Shown: piece after piece, positions 44,835 through 58,863 of the stretch
Numbering within the stretch: position 1 is the stretch's first letter
Layout of the letters: each line of letters begins with the position of its first letter
Assembly: GCA_025201365.1 (NCBI GenBank)
Contig: JAIXMF010000008.1
Location: forward strand, 620,001 to 684,000
DNA: 64,000 nucleotides
Reading direction: 5' to 3'
Source: Syncephalis plumigaleata
Lineage: Eukaryota; Zoopagomycota; Zoopagomycetes; Zoopagales; Piptocephalidaceae
Position numbers and translations under genes: made by a program
The notes under the pieces: generated by a model
What the model saw: only the letters and a program-made list of their open reading frames with translations
Database searches by the model: none
Told to the model about the DNA's origin: nothing

Positions 44835-45883
44835 TTAATAAATAAATGTAGAATTTTCCATACATACCTCAATATCCTCGTGCTATTTATGACATGTACC
44901 CATTTAGTATAAACGTGTATCGACTTGTCTAGTTGAAACAGCAAGAAAGAGCGGCTAAATAGATGGAGCTTTAACTAATCTATATAGCATTACCATTTTG
45001 GTAGTAGCATATATGTCGCTCTATCAAGATGTAAGAATGAAATTGCATTTGTTTTTCTTTACAAATTATAGAATAAAAGTGCCATTTATTGCGATGATGA
45101 TAATAATGCGATACTGATACGTTGCTACTTGTTACAATGTGCCATTTATTATGTAGCTACTCATACTCACTCGCATAATAGCCTAGCATCAAAAAAGTAT
45201 AGGTACATACGTATATGGTAAGGCGGGTGTTTCTGGCAATCAATAGATTAGTAGCTTGCCATATACCCCTGATTTTATTATCTCCGTTCAAGCAGCAATA
45301 CTGGTATACTACATAGATGTTATTGGATCGCTTATCATGTATATGGCATGCTTATCACCCATTTTAGCACATCATTCATATGCGATAACTGCTGTTAAAT
45401 GCAGCTTACTCGTTCCAGTATATATCCTTTATCTTACAAACGTGGTAAAGCTGCAACTTTCAAGGCACTTATTGCTTATCATTACAGCGTATAATAATTC
45501 TATGAAACGATATCCATTTGATACTTGGCCATGTGAGACTTTCAGAAAGAATGACGCATTTAAATTTGGCGTATGCCCAAAATAGTCATTAAGGAGAAAA
45601 TGCGTGTTACAGGTTAGCATGTTGTTATCCAGTCAAGTAATACCATTCGCATTTACTAAACACCACTAGAATTGCCATGAACATTATACGGCGCAGTACG
45701 AAAGCAAGAACACTACAGCTATAAATACAAGCATATTTTACTCATTATCCATATACTATTCATTCACTCATTCACTCATTCGTTCACTCGCTCACTACCA
45801 ATTCACTATCCATTCATCCAATTCTTCTTAGAGGACAACACTCGCTTGTCAACGACACATCATCACTGTTACGAAACCTCACA
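44835..45883. other. Spacer with one weak hydrophobic frame
   Basis: AT-rich, with CATT/CACT repeats near 45760-45810 just before the kinase-like gene. A frame up to 45585 encodes two hydrophobic stretches but lacks an early ATG and any recognisable feature, so I do not call it a gene. Confidence 0.45.
44837..44846 (+). terminator. Overlapping AATAAA motifs after PRP3
   Basis: AATAAATAAA begins three bases after the PRP3 stop codon; a candidate but unusually close polyadenylation signal. Confidence 0.3.
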
Positions 45884-47411
45884 ATGCGCTTCCATACTGC
45901 GGCCATTCTACTATGCTGTGCCTTCGCCATTAGCCACACCAGTGCTAATCCGGTTGGCGATAACCTTCCCGGTGGCAATATATTTGGCGTGACGTTAAAG
46001 AAAGTCGGTGACCCTGCTGTTTTGGAAAGAGAAGAGACTTACACGGCTATAGTCGACATGTACACCGAGTTTATGCGACTCAAATCCGGTGGACAACCTA
46101 TCATGTCACAAATGAGTGAGGAACAACTGGGGCGTGCCACATACTCTAACTACAAGCCTGCACCAAATGCACCCGCTAAGCTAATGCAAGCCGGCCAATT
46201 AGATGCACTACTGGCCAAAAATTCAAGACCTCTTCCACAAACACCCATAGATAAGATTCGTGCGGCGTACAACTTCCAAGGACACATCGCCAGGAAGGGA
46301 ACCCATCTATTTACGGCTATTATACCAAGCACTACAACTCCTGGTCAATCGTCTTTCCTAAAGTGTAGCACTCGGACTGATAAAGCAGACCTTGAAAATA
46401 GAAGCTTCAGTGTAAGTATTTATTACTATTTATATTCGTATTCATATACTAATTTATATTATTATTATTACTATTTTAGCGTTTGGAGAACTATATGCAA
46501 CAAACTCGAAGCAAACCACATCCTGGCCAGGACAACGTGGTCCGCCGAGTGAGCTGGCGCCAACTCGATGGACTTTACTGTATCGAGCTTGCCATGGCCG
46601 GACAGATAAATCTGTTCGATCTTCTTAATATGTTGTACCACACAAGTCAACAAAAGGCTGGCCCGCTTTTAAAACACGCCAACAGAATCGGAACCATTCG
46701 AAATCGTCTAGTCATAAAGCTCACCCATGACCTACTTCAAGGTAAGAACGATAGTAATATGCACAATTTGGTTGTAGCATTAAGCATAAACAACTTTATG
46801 CATCGTGATCTAACCGTGCCAATTTAGGTCTTGCTTTCATGCATGCTGCCGGTCTCGCTCACAACGACATTAAAATCGATAATGCCATGCTTTATTTCGA
46901 CAATGAAAAGAATTACAAGCTCGTCATTATCGATCTGGACTTAGCAACCGAAATCAAACCTGCTCCACAAGTTCAGCTCGGTGATCAAAGTGTGTTAACA
47001 GTTATACCACAAAACTTTGCTTTCAATGCGCCTCATGGCTACACCGTTGGATATGCGCCACCCGAAATGGTGGTCAAGGGAACCTACGATCTACGTAAGG
47101 GCGATGCATGGAGTGCAGTATCAACTGTCCTTACTCTTAAGTACGGCTTACCTCCATTCGGCTGGGACTTTATCGGCAATCAATGGGTACCTCAAACAGA
47201 GAGGCGATACGGTGAAGTGCTAAGAAACCTTTTCCAAAGCGGAAAGGATATTCCTGATCCAATTATTGGCCCTGGACCAGATGACGAGCCTTATATTACG
47301 GTGCTAAATAGAATTAACCCCTTCCTTGTGAATGGCTTTTCCGTTAATCCCAATAACCGCTGGACACCCGAGGATATCCTGCGCGGTCAACAGATGAGAA
47401 GTCAAATCTAA
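45884..47411 (+). CDS. Secreted kinase-fold protein with intact-looking catalytic loop
   Basis: Three exons in phase: 45884-46411, 46480-46741 and 46828-47411, 457 residues. A classical signal peptide (MRFHTAAILLCCAFAISHTSA) is followed by ~150 residues of unknown fold. The kinase-like region starts near residue 175. The catalytic loop is AGLAHNDIKIDNAML (HND for HRD, with Lys and Asn kept), the metal-binding motif is IIDLDLA, and an APE-like YAPPEM and GDAWSAVSTVL follow. No glycine-rich loop or clear VAIK lysine is visible, so activity is uncertain but more plausible than for the gene at 29726. Secreted proteins of this kind could act in the secretory lumen, wall or host/prey. Both genes share signal peptide plus kinase plan. 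Confidence 0.8.
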
Positions 47412-47976
47412 AGCAACTCGCAATGTCCACCATTCGGTAATGATTTATTCAAAAGTCGTTTATTTATAACACACATACATACATTTACACAATAAAGCAG
47501 TGATGAACAACAATAACATACACCGAGTCTTTGCTGGTGTTACTAAACAGTATACAAATACTACTAATGAGCAGTAAGGACAACACAATCTATGGAAATC
47601 AATAAAGGGTAAATGACAAAACAATAAGCAAAAGTGTCTATTGTATGATGATGACGGTGATGACGATAAATTTCTTTTTTTTTTTTAATATTGCGATATA
47701 ATACAATGACAAAATGAACGATAAATTTCATACAAATCAATCCAGCCAATCAGCGTGCTTCCTTGCTTGATAGTTGACATTTTACGTAGAACTACATTAC
47801 TCTCAATAATAATAGTAAAAATAACTAAAACTAAGCTGTTACGGCATTGGAAGATTATCCTGTAACGTTAGCAAGTATAACTACGTCAAATAAATGCAAA
47901 AAAATCGGCGCGCTGAGAAGGCCAAAAACATCAAAATCTAGGAACTGTAGGCAAAAATGGTAAATTTTTTGTTTAT
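47412..47976. other. Spacer before tRNA-Leu
   Basis: No gene seen. It contains an AATAAA at 47493 (candidate polyadenylation signal of the kinase-like gene), a T/A-rich stretch near 47672 and TTTTTT directly upstream of the tRNA. Confidence 0.5.
47493..47498 (+). terminator. Candidate polyadenylation signal
   Basis: AATAAA 82 nt after the stop of the secreted kinase-like gene. Confidence 0.45.
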
Positions 47977-48060
47977 GGTTGTTTGGCCGAGTGGTCTAAG
48001 GCGGCAGTCTTAAGAACTGCTCTCAGTGATGAGGCGCGAGTTCGAACCTCGCAGCAACCA
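47977..48060 (+). tRNA. tRNA-Leu (anticodon UAA)
   Basis: 84 nt with a complete cloverleaf. The acceptor GGTTGTT pairs with AGCAACC (one G-U). The D arm holds the A box (TGGCCGAGTGG). The anticodon stem GCAGT/ACTGC surrounds loop CTTAAGA with anticodon TAA. A long variable arm (class II, as in Leu/Ser) and T arm GCGAG-TTCGAAC-CTCGC with a B box are present. No intron. It reads UUA codons. Confidence 0.95.
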
Positions 48061-48065
48061 CTATC

Positions 48066-48071
48066 TTTTTT
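48066..48071 (+). terminator. RNA polymerase III T-run terminator
   Basis: Six T residues five bases after the tRNA discriminator base, the normal Pol III stop signal. Confidence 0.85.
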
Positions 48072-48479
48072 GCTGCAACAGCGTAGCATTGTTTTTGTTA
48101 TTGTATCGAGTCGTAAAAGCGATAGAAATACCTTACACGCAATAACTAAGAGCCATGTGCTGTCTTATTGCAACGACTTTTCTTTAGTAAGTAATCGTTA
48201 TATGTTGTTATACAATGAACGTCTAGGCTGCACACGTACCACCTATTGCTTGATGATAATATGCTTATTAGTAATCATTTTATGATGTCGTACGAAGGCC
48301 AACCAATCAAGCTAATAAACAGTCCTTACCCCAAAATACAATTACAATAGTTAATAACGATTACGTATTACGATGACGCGTAATAAACGAATAAATAGAC
48401 GTGGAAATACGGCAATAGTCATTTCGATATTTATCATATTCCCACATATACTAGCGACAACGACACTCTACCATTCAAT

Positions 48480-49594
48480 ATGGCTCGCACTTTCGATATT
48501 CCAAAGCGACAACTCGGTGAAATGGTCCATTATTGCCGCCATTGGACTTGGATGTATGAGTATGTCACCAGGTATTTACGGAGGTAGTCCAAAATCCGGC
48601 AATGTACCATTGAGCGATCTACCCGTCGATGAAAGTGACGAGATTATCGCGTCAGGTATTGCTACATTGAAGCGTGCCATCGAGGATGGATGTATCTTTT
48701 GGGATACTGCGGTAAGTTATTCAGTAGAGTTTACGCTAATTGAATACTTATTATTCATTGATGTAGAATGCGTATGGTATGGGACATAACGAGCGGGTAA
48801 TCTCTCGTGTACTCAAGGATAATCGAGACAAGGTATTTATTTGTACCAAGTTTGCCATTCGTTTGTACCCTGGTGGCCGACTTGGCATCTGTGCCGAACC
48901 ATCCTACATTCGACAATGCTGCGAGGAAAGCTTGCAACGACTCGGTGTCGACTATATCGATTTGTACTATCAGCATCGTGTCGATCCGAACACGCCCATT
49001 GAAGCATCCGTTGGTGCTATGGCCGAGTTGGTACGCGAGGGCAAGGTCAAACACATTGGCTTATCGGAGTGCTCGGCGGAAACACTACGACGTGCTCACA
49101 AGGTGCATCCCATTAGTGCCGTACAAGTGGAATACAGTCCATGGACACGCGATATTGAAACCAATGGACTATTGGATGCATGCAAGGAGTTGGGCGTTGC
49201 TGTGATTGCTTATTCACCGCTTGGTCGTGGCTTCCTTACAGGCGCTATCCGTACGGTCGAGGATCTAAAAGCAGGCGATTGGCGATTAAAAAACCCACGC
49301 TTTCAAAAAGAAGCACTAGAAAAGAATCTAGCACTCGTTGATGCTGTCAAACGTATCAGTGAACGAAAGGGATGCACTACGGGTCAACTATGTTTGGCGT
49401 GGGTGTTGAAGCAATGGGATCGCATCTTCGTGATTCCAGGTACTAAACGTGTCAAGTACATGGAGGAGAACCTTGGTGCAAGCAATGTAACCATCACCGA
49501 TGAGGATGACAAGGAACTACGCAAGTATATCGATGATATCGGTGTTACCGGTGAGCGCTACGATGCTCATGGCATGGCAGCCGTCAATCTTTAA
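48480..49594 (+). CDS. Aldo-keto reductase with apparent frame break near its start
   Basis: Two exons, ~48480-48711 and 48767-49594. ATG 48480 gives MARTFDIPKRQLG, a typical aldo-keto reductase start, but the conserved continuation AAIGLGCMSMSPGIYG is in another frame. The switch falls at about 48515-48535, and two missing bases (or one extra) would explain it. From there the frame is clean: WDTA-NAYG (catalytic Asp and Tyr, split by the intron), ICTKFAIRL (Lys), VDYIDLYYQHRVDP (His), VKHIGLSECSAETLRRAH, VIAYSPLGRGFLTG and IFVIPGTKRVKYMEENLGA. It resembles the AKR13/YakC-like group that reduces aldehydes or pyridoxal with NADPH in the cytosol; substrate unknown. About 355 residues. Confidence 0.85.
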
Positions 49595-50974
49595 CCGTAT
49601 TGTGCGATAGCTTGTGCATAAATTAGTAAATTGACGTTATATAGTATTAGCTGATTCTTGTATATAGACAATGATTATAGGTTTGCTATTGTTTATTATT
49701 ATGTGTTCAAATGATCATACTAGTTCAACGATATGTTTTATTACTTGATGTCAAGCAATAGAACAAATGATCTATCCCTAAAGTAGCGCATATGGTTATT
49801 AAACGTAGCTACAAATACGTAACATCAATGACCATCAATACGAATATAATGACTAATAGAATACATATGGATCTGTTTCAACATCATAGTTATCGAGAAT
49901 AAATAAATAAATGCTAGATAGGATATACGCACAAGCATATACCGTGAATTCCTCTGGCGTATGTCAATCTATTTCATATTATACTTGATCCCGTTCAATG
50001 GACACTACAAATAAAATGCAAGCACAAGTTTGCCACCACAATCATTTAGATTGACTTTAACCAAAATGCCGAACTTTCTTCCCTGTCGTCATCATCGTCA
50101 ATCCATTTTATAAAGCCTTATCCCCTTGAACGTTATTATCTTTACTACTTTTTACTCGTTCGCTAAATAGTGGTCTCCATATTTATATAATTACCATTTA
50201 TATCTAATGAAGTCCTAGGGCCTCACCGTCCTTATTTCATCTTCTATTCCCTGAAAGGGCAAGCACACGTATTCACGATCATTCTCCATATTGGAACAAT
50301 GCTACCTTTCGTGTTTCGATGTTTGAACATCATAGTATGTTTGTGAACCATTCCCCGTTCCCTTCTTTCCCTATCTTCCTCTTGTTAGATCAATAGTCCT
50401 TAAATGTACAGACGCACTCGCATCGTCCACTGATTAACCTTACCTTTTCGCTGCACTATGGATGTAGGATTGGCTAAAGAGCACACATACATGCGGCTGC
50501 TTGGCTATCCAAAAATAGGCGGAATGGTGCATGATCCTGTGCTCAATATAAAGCAATATGCTCGTATAGCCGTGCGCCTTGATACCATCACTATTGCCAC
50601 CGTTACCACCATCATTGTGATACACTTTACTTTCTGCTTGCAAAAGATGTGCATGTAAATGCATGTGGATCTTTTATCGTTTATTTTCCCGCTATCTCTC
50701 GCCTCTTTACTCTCTTTCTTGAACTTCTTCGTATATTGGTGATCGATTAGATACACTTGATTTATAGTTTGTTTGATTAGCCGTGTGTTTTTACTTACCT
50801 ATTCACTCACTCGCTCACTCACTCACTCACTTAACGATTCAATCCGTCATAGCTGCTGCCATAGCCTGAGAATCACTTTATCATAGTAAACAAGGAGACA
50901 TATTGATTCTCATTGATATTGGTGAGCAGCATAGTCTGATCATCCTCTTCCTTCTGCTTGTCAATTAAAAAATC
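49595..50974. other. Spacer
   Basis: No gene I can support. AT-rich, with AATAAATAAATAAATG near 49899, pyrimidine tracts and CACT/CTCA runs near 50800-50830. A 66-codon frame at 50458-50658 has no recognisable content. Confidence 0.5.
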
Positions 50975-52075
50975 ATGGAGAATCACACTGCTGGACAGCC
51001 CTTCATTTATCGTGTATCCAATCCTTCTTTTCATTCTTGTCATTTTTATTCATATCAAAAAGTATTATTACATAGCCAGGCAACGATAGCTCGTACTATT
51101 CGCTATACTATTCTATTCGCACTTTTATTATCTTATGGAATAATACCAGTAACATCACAATTGCAACTGCAACTACAACCATCGAGCGACATTAGTCGAG
51201 CTGTTACTCAGCCTACACCATCATCATCGTCATCGTCATCGTCATCATCTTCATTATTATTACCATCTCCTAGTACTACTACTACTACTACTATTAGTTC
51301 ACAGCCTTCGTCGTCATCTACTGCTGCAACCAATACAGTATCAATTGCTGCGGCTGATAATGCAGCAGACACCAATGCATTGAATCAGTCGCAGGGGAAG
51401 CTTGGCAGCATGATTGAACCGAGTAATTGCGCGGCACGCGGTTACATCTGGGAGAAATTCTATTTTCTAGGCTGTTTCGTCGCTGCCCGTACTACCGCGA
51501 CTACCGGTGCAGTATCCGAATCTAATGACGCAAAGTGCAAGGCCGACGACAGTGCATCGGCAAAGACTACAACAGCAAATGATTATTGGCGTGTTTGTAA
51601 TACAACAGCACCGGTCATCTACCAGGCAGTAGATCCCAATACACGTCAATTGACTAATTGCGATGTGTCGACCGAATTACCATCCAATGCTGGCACCATT
51701 CATGGCTGCTATCGAATGAGCGACAACAATGGTGGCAGCAGTGATGTCAGTTCATTCGCTGGATTGCAATGCATGAGCAATGGTCGTCTACTTAATTGCA
51801 CAGGTACTTGGCAGCGTTTGTTCACGTTAACCTCCGGTGCAGGACTGCCTGCTACTTCGAGTAATGGCAATGGCATGATACAAAATGACAATGAATCCGC
51901 TAATGATGGTGCCAGTTCTAAAATGTCACCTGCTGCGTGGGCCGGCATCATTGGCGGTGTCGCTGTAGGTGGTGTGGGCATTGTCGGCATGGCTATTCTG
52001 TTTACACGTCGCTACATACTTAAACGACGTGCTCAACAGGATCAGATGAGACGACTCACCGAGTTTGGCTCTTGA
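50975..52075 (+). CDS. Single-pass membrane glycoprotein, sensor-like architecture
   Basis: One 366-codon frame, ATG 50975. About 38 polar residues precede a hydrophobic signal segment (TIRYTILFALLLSYGIIPV), then a Ser/Thr-rich stretch with Ser and Thr runs (residues ~65-115) likely O-glycosylated. A Cys-containing module of about 150 residues follows (CAARG, FLGCFVA, CKAD, VCNTT, NCDVS, GCYRM, QCMSN, NCTGT). Near residues 323-345 is a membrane segment (WAGIIGGVAVGGVGIVGMAIL), then a short basic tail. The plan of a Ser/Thr-rich stalk, Cys module, one membrane span and basic tail resembles fungal wall-stress sensors of the Wsc/Mid2 kind, but I do not recognise a named domain. It is convergent with the NDR kinase gene. 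Confidence 0.75.
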   Translation: MENHTAGQPFIYRVSNPSFHSCHFYSYQKVLLHSQATIARTIRYTILFALLLSYGIIPVTSQLQLQLQPSSDISRAVTQPTPSSSSSSSSSSSLLLPSPSTTTTTTISSQPSSSSTAATNTVSIAAADNAADTNALNQSQGKLGSMIEPSNCAARGYIWEKFYFLGCFVAARTTATTGAVSESNDAKCKADDSASAKTTTANDYWRVCNTTAPVIYQAVDPNTRQLTNCDVSTELPSNAGTIHGCYRMSDNNGGSSDVSSFAGLQCMSNGRLLNCTGTWQRLFTLTSGAGLPATSSNGNGMIQNDNESANDGASSKMSPAAWAGIIGGVAVGGVGIVGMAILFTRRYILKRRAQQDQMRRLTEFGS

Positions 52076-52229
52076 TCTTACAACAATGACAGCAGTGATA
52101 ATAGTTTCATCATGTATCATTAATTTCTAGTAAAACAATTCTATAACTTAGTCATTGTGTAATGGTTCCTATGTCCATTATTGTATCTCTATAATTTATT
52201 TGATATGATATTGTAAAACAAAGGATTTC

Positions 52230-52235
52230 TTTATT
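52230..52235 (-). terminator. Candidate polyadenylation signal of the NDR kinase gene
   Basis: AATAAA on the minus strand about 60 nt beyond the stop codon at 52294. Confidence 0.4.
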
Positions 52236-52293
52236 TAAGAAAATACTAGGACACCACTCGGATAAATGTGATTAATGATATCCTCGCGTATCT

Positions 52294-54206
<1,913 letters not shown>

Positions 54207-55042
54207 GATGAAGTTGAAAGAGGGGCGGCAGCACCAAATGAACGAACAGATGTGAATAATAGAAAAGAGAATAAACAGAAAAACAAGTGTAATAGAAGGT
54301 AAGTAGAAGGTAAGTAAGAGAGCGAGAGATGGAGAGAGATAGGAAAGAAGTGAACGACACGAGTACTAGACAGTTGGGATAAAAGAGAGGCTAAGCCCAC
54401 ACACGTCCACGGAAGATGAAGGAGGAGAGAATAGTGTAATATAATGAAGTAGAAAGAGAGCGAGGATGCGTGTGTGTGTGTGTGTGTGTGAATACGCGTG
54501 GATGGTTAAAGGCGTGGCAAGAGACGCATACACTAATGTGATGATGCTGATGATGATGATGCTGATAGTATTACTTACTAACAAGTTGTAACACTCGTAA
54601 TAGTCAATCAATATCATGGATTCACGCATGCACCACATGCTCGTCTCTAGCCATAGTAGTAACGAGTATGACTACACTAGTATAGATGCACGCATACACA
54701 CGTACACTAGCATACACGCATAGTGCCATGCTGCTGCTGCTGCTGCTACTTGGATCATTCGTGGAATATAACCGCATGTTCCACGTGGTTATCAACGAGC
54801 ATGTACGAATATGGCAGTTGCTAATGGTAAATGTGGACAAGTTAGCTCGTTACTTCGTTTATTCAGTAAGGAACTGACCCACATCCACACATTCCTCGAT
54901 ATACTACTGTTTATCGAGTTCAAGGTGCATCTAGTCTATTCACCTATCAATACACTACTGCTAGTAGATTATTAAGCAAATAATAAAATGGTCTTTATTA
55001 TTATGAGCATAAGCATCATCATTATGATTTGGACAACAACAA
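54207..55042. other. Spacer with TG run
   Basis: No supportable gene. It contains purine-rich AGAGAGCGAG tracts, a TG run near 54470-54490, GATGATGATG and a TGC/GCT run near 54730. Confidence 0.5.
54994..54999 (-). terminator. Candidate polyadenylation signal of the exomer gene
   Basis: AATAAA on the minus strand 44 nt beyond the stop codon at 55043. Confidence 0.5.
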
Positions 55043-58000
55043 TTACAAGTCCCATCCCTCTACTTTAAATGTTTTAATGTAGCCCAGATAGCGTGCTACT
55101 AACATTTGCACAGGCACCGATAGATTCATGGACACTAGCATGTTCTTCATCTTTGATAAACCATGCGCACGTACCAATCGATTGAGCGTATGCGTGATTG
55201 GCATGGGATAGGAGACTTCGTTGTATTGACTATCGTGATAGATGGCCAACTGCACCACGGCTTCCAATGCTTTACGGGCATCTCCTGCATCCGTGTACAA
55301 TTCTAGTAGACGGGTCCATGCTTGCAGGGAGAACTTGCCACGCAAGCATCGAGAATAGGCTTCGCGTGCTGCATCCTATTTTAGCATTAGTCAATGGATC
55401 ATACACTAGGGCATGGTAATCAAGCAAAAAAGAGAACGTTTCTCTCCTCACTTACCTTATGATGTAGACGTAGTGCTAAATCACCCAATGCTTCCCAGTC
55501 AGCCGGTGAACGTAAATAGGGAATATTCTCCTCTTTATGTCGATTCATTTCCATTTGCCAGGCAGCATAAGCACGTAGATCCTAATCCTATCATTAGTAT
55601 AGATCCAGAGGATATGAGTAACCCATTCACTTACCTCGTATAATACCATAAACAATTATCCAACCATCTAATAAATGCAACACTAGTTAACTAGATGATA
55701 TAGTCAAATACTTGTATTGTATACACTTACCGTTCACAGAGTCGTTTGTTACTTAATGGTCCACCTGCTTGTGTTACACTTTGTAACTTGTCATTAACAT
55801 CCTTCTAATAAATCAATATCAAACATTGTTAGTCATTGTATATTCGTGCTCACTCGATGACATACCTTATTCTCATCTTCTGATGGTTTCGTATCCTCCG
55901 CTTCTTCATCAAGTGGACCTTCTGCCGCTCCTTTCGGTTTCTTGATGAGTGATTCCGTTGATTTCTTGGTTTCTATAATACATGTAGAGCAAATATCAAT
56001 TAGTATGCTTCTTGATGTCATTCATAGTAATACATACGACCAAGTTGATTATCTGGAGATGTAGATGATTTAATACTACTACCACTATCATCATCATCAT
56101 CATCACTATGATCATGCTTCTTATTCTTACTACTCTCATCGGGTGAAGCCAATGATACAGAGGAGAATGCTTCACCATTATTGTCCTGTTCCTCTTTGTC
56201 TTCTTTGTCTTCCTTATCCACTTGTACCGATGCATCTAATGCGGTAGTCAGCGTTTGATCCTCTTTAATTTCCTTGTTGGTCGATGACTCCAGTGGTATA
56301 TCCTCCAATGCTTCATCAGAAGACTTGACATTATTCGCCGTTGAATCATTTGCTGCTGGTGGTGCTGCCGTCTTGTCTTCCGGTGATGCATCTGCCTTAT
56401 CGCTATTTGCCACCATTACAGTGACATCACCGCGTTCTTCATGCTTGATCATACGATATTCGTCTTCCATAACGAATACCGAGGAACGAGACTGTAGCAA
56501 TTCCTCCCATCCAATCTTGAAAGCTAGTTGCGTGAGCATCGAGTAAGCACGAGCAAATGTACCACGTAGCATGGATGCAGGTAAGCGTTGTGAAGGTTCT
56601 TGCTACATTAATAGACACACACAGGTATATAAGTATAGAGTAACTTATTAGACAAATAGTATTGATGATGACGGATCTATTTACCGCAGCCATTGTTTCC
56701 AACTCATCCTCGCTATTCTCGAGTAATGAATCAGGTTTAGTAAGTGCATGAGCACGAGCAGGTGGTGGAGTACGTGGCATATCTCGTTCCGTAAATGTAA
56801 ACATTGGACAACTATTCATTGTTAACAATGCCTATTATCATTAATAGTGATTAGTAGACATAGCAGAGATGTACACATCAAATAGCTTACCGCTTTAAAA
56901 TTACCCAAATCAATGTAAATCTCGGCTAATTTGGCCCATGTAACAAATTCTGATGGTGCACAATTGACAGCTCGTTTAGCCAACTGACAAGCCAATTCGT
57001 ATTTACCCTATAGACATTCAAGTGTTAGAAATCAATACAATAGCTATTCATTATCATTTACCTTGGATCGTAAAAAGTCAACTTGAACATGTAGTAATGA
57101 GTAGCTGGATGGTTTCTTCAATAGAGCATCATGCAATACTTGTACACCACGTATCTCCTCATCTATCATTGTGAGGGGGGGAAGTAAGTAAGCAAGACAA
57201 AAGCATCACCCTTGTATTAGCCTAGTTCACTTACCCATACCGATATAGGATTCGGCTAATAATGAACCTGCATCAGGATCTTTACTAAACAGTAATACAA
57301 TAGTCAAGGATATCAATACATGATTAGTTACAATGACTGAACAGCACAATCATCACAGTAAGGATATATTGCTCGAATGTCTTGACCGCCACATGATATC
57401 GACCACTTTGACCGAAATACTTCATGAGTCCACTTGTCAAATGATTCTTACTATTAGTAGCAATCTGGATCTCTGCTTCTGTTCCCAACTGCCATCCTAT
57501 ACCATAATAATATTGTAATTACTAATAGTGGCTATGATATATACAAATGAATATCATCATACCTTTATGATAGAGTTGTGCAGTAGCATCTAGGAATCGT
57601 TGTTCGGAATCAAGTGTAGGAATAGGATCGAATCGACGGAATCCCGATAATCGATATTGATAATCATCCGAATAAAGAATAGCACGTAATAGAGCGGACA
57701 TGTAGGTTTCTGACCATAGTTCTGCTGTTGTTTCCTGACTACATATACATAAACATGTAAGTAGATACTTTCTAACAAAGACTATGCTGACTATTTACCG
57801 TCTACCATGACCATCAATCATGAAACACTCTACACTACCGGGTATCTTAACAATGACACGCATATCAACGCGTGAAAATGCATTATAACAACTAGAGTAT
57901 CATATCATATACAATTTAGGGGATGTCATGTCATTCTACAATATTATAACTATCATGATTACCAGTAGACTGCTGATGTAATACGCCATTGTGAGGCCGA

Positions 58001-58447
58001 TTTACCAAACCAACCTTGCTGTTCATTCTAATAATAACAACAATGTTATACATTTACTATTATAACAACTAAATTATATTCATTTACCTGTGAATAGGTG
58101 AGTGTATTAATATACGCAGCTAGACTAGCCATGGTTGATGCATCACACCCGATACATGATGATAAGAACCAAGTGAGATCTATCATATAGATCATTAGTA
58201 TACAATGATACACATCATGTAACTAGCTCCACTTACTTCCTGTCCTTCTTTGCCTTGTTTCTTAGTTAAATGACATAGATCAGGTGGTCCCAATTCACGG
58301 AAACTACCTATTAACTCGCTCTATTTAACATTATCGAATAGAAGTGTGTATGTCATTCAATATTACCAATAGCATCAGTACGAGCAATTACTGACTCGCC
58401 AGTACCGATTCAAAAAACTCTGGAACGTCCTTTAACACGTCCGACAT
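55043..58447 (-). CDS. Exomer subunit, ChAPs family (Bch1/Bud7/Chs6-like)
   Basis: About a dozen exons. It starts MSDVLKDVPEFFES, then FRELGPPDLCHLTKKQG, ASTMASLAAYINTLTYSQ, NEQQGWFGKSASQWRI, YNAFSRVDMRVIVKIPG and ELWSETYMSALLRAILYSDD. TPR-like helices follow (EEIRGVQVLHDALLKKPSSY, LAKRAVNCAPSEFVTWAKLA), a long acidic insert (56020-56450), then GGPLSNKRLCERWLDN, AREAYSRCLRGKFSLQAW and the end IKTFKVEGWDL. This is the ChAPs plan: cargo adaptors that, with Chs5 and Arf1, carry chitin synthase from the trans-Golgi to the plasma membrane. Frame slips equal to one missing base lie near 58150 and 55654, and one splice junction near 57300-57380 is unresolved. Boundaries of the middle exons are approximate. 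Confidence 0.85.
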
Positions 58448-58863
58448 GTTATGAAGCAAGCGTAGTAGTAATAATAACCTGTCTATTTAATAGTTATTAC
58501 ATTACTCTCTTAGTGCAAAGTAGAATGAGCATCTACACTCATGTCATTAGTTATAACGTACTCTCAATAAGCAGCAAGTAGTTAACTGACTAGATAGACG
58601 ATATACAACGTATTAACAATCTGAATAGACAAAGAGGACAATAAGTGTGATTGGTTCAAGAAGAGGAATATTGTTGTTATTGTTGTTGTTGTTGTCAGTA
58701 TTGCTGTTAATGAATACACTAATTATCATTGACGTGGCACATTTATAGACATCATCCCATTCAAATCTATTTATAGTTTCTTATTGTATTTTATTCATTG
58801 TTACTAATATACATGATAACAATACTAATAATAATATATATAGATTGGATATGATATAATTCA
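58448..58863. other. Spacer upstream of the exomer gene
   Basis: AT-rich, with a TTG run (58673-58694) and AATAATATATATAG near 58830. It holds the exomer 5' flank and the OSGIN 3' flank. Confidence 0.5.

Noticed and set aside
45256-45585. Frame with two hydrophobic stretches
   Set aside because: No early ATG, no recognisable motif, and AT-rich flanks; it could be a hydrophobic chance frame.
50458-50658. 66-codon frame starting with ATG
   Set aside because: Short, overlapping a similar frame on the other strand and without family resemblance.
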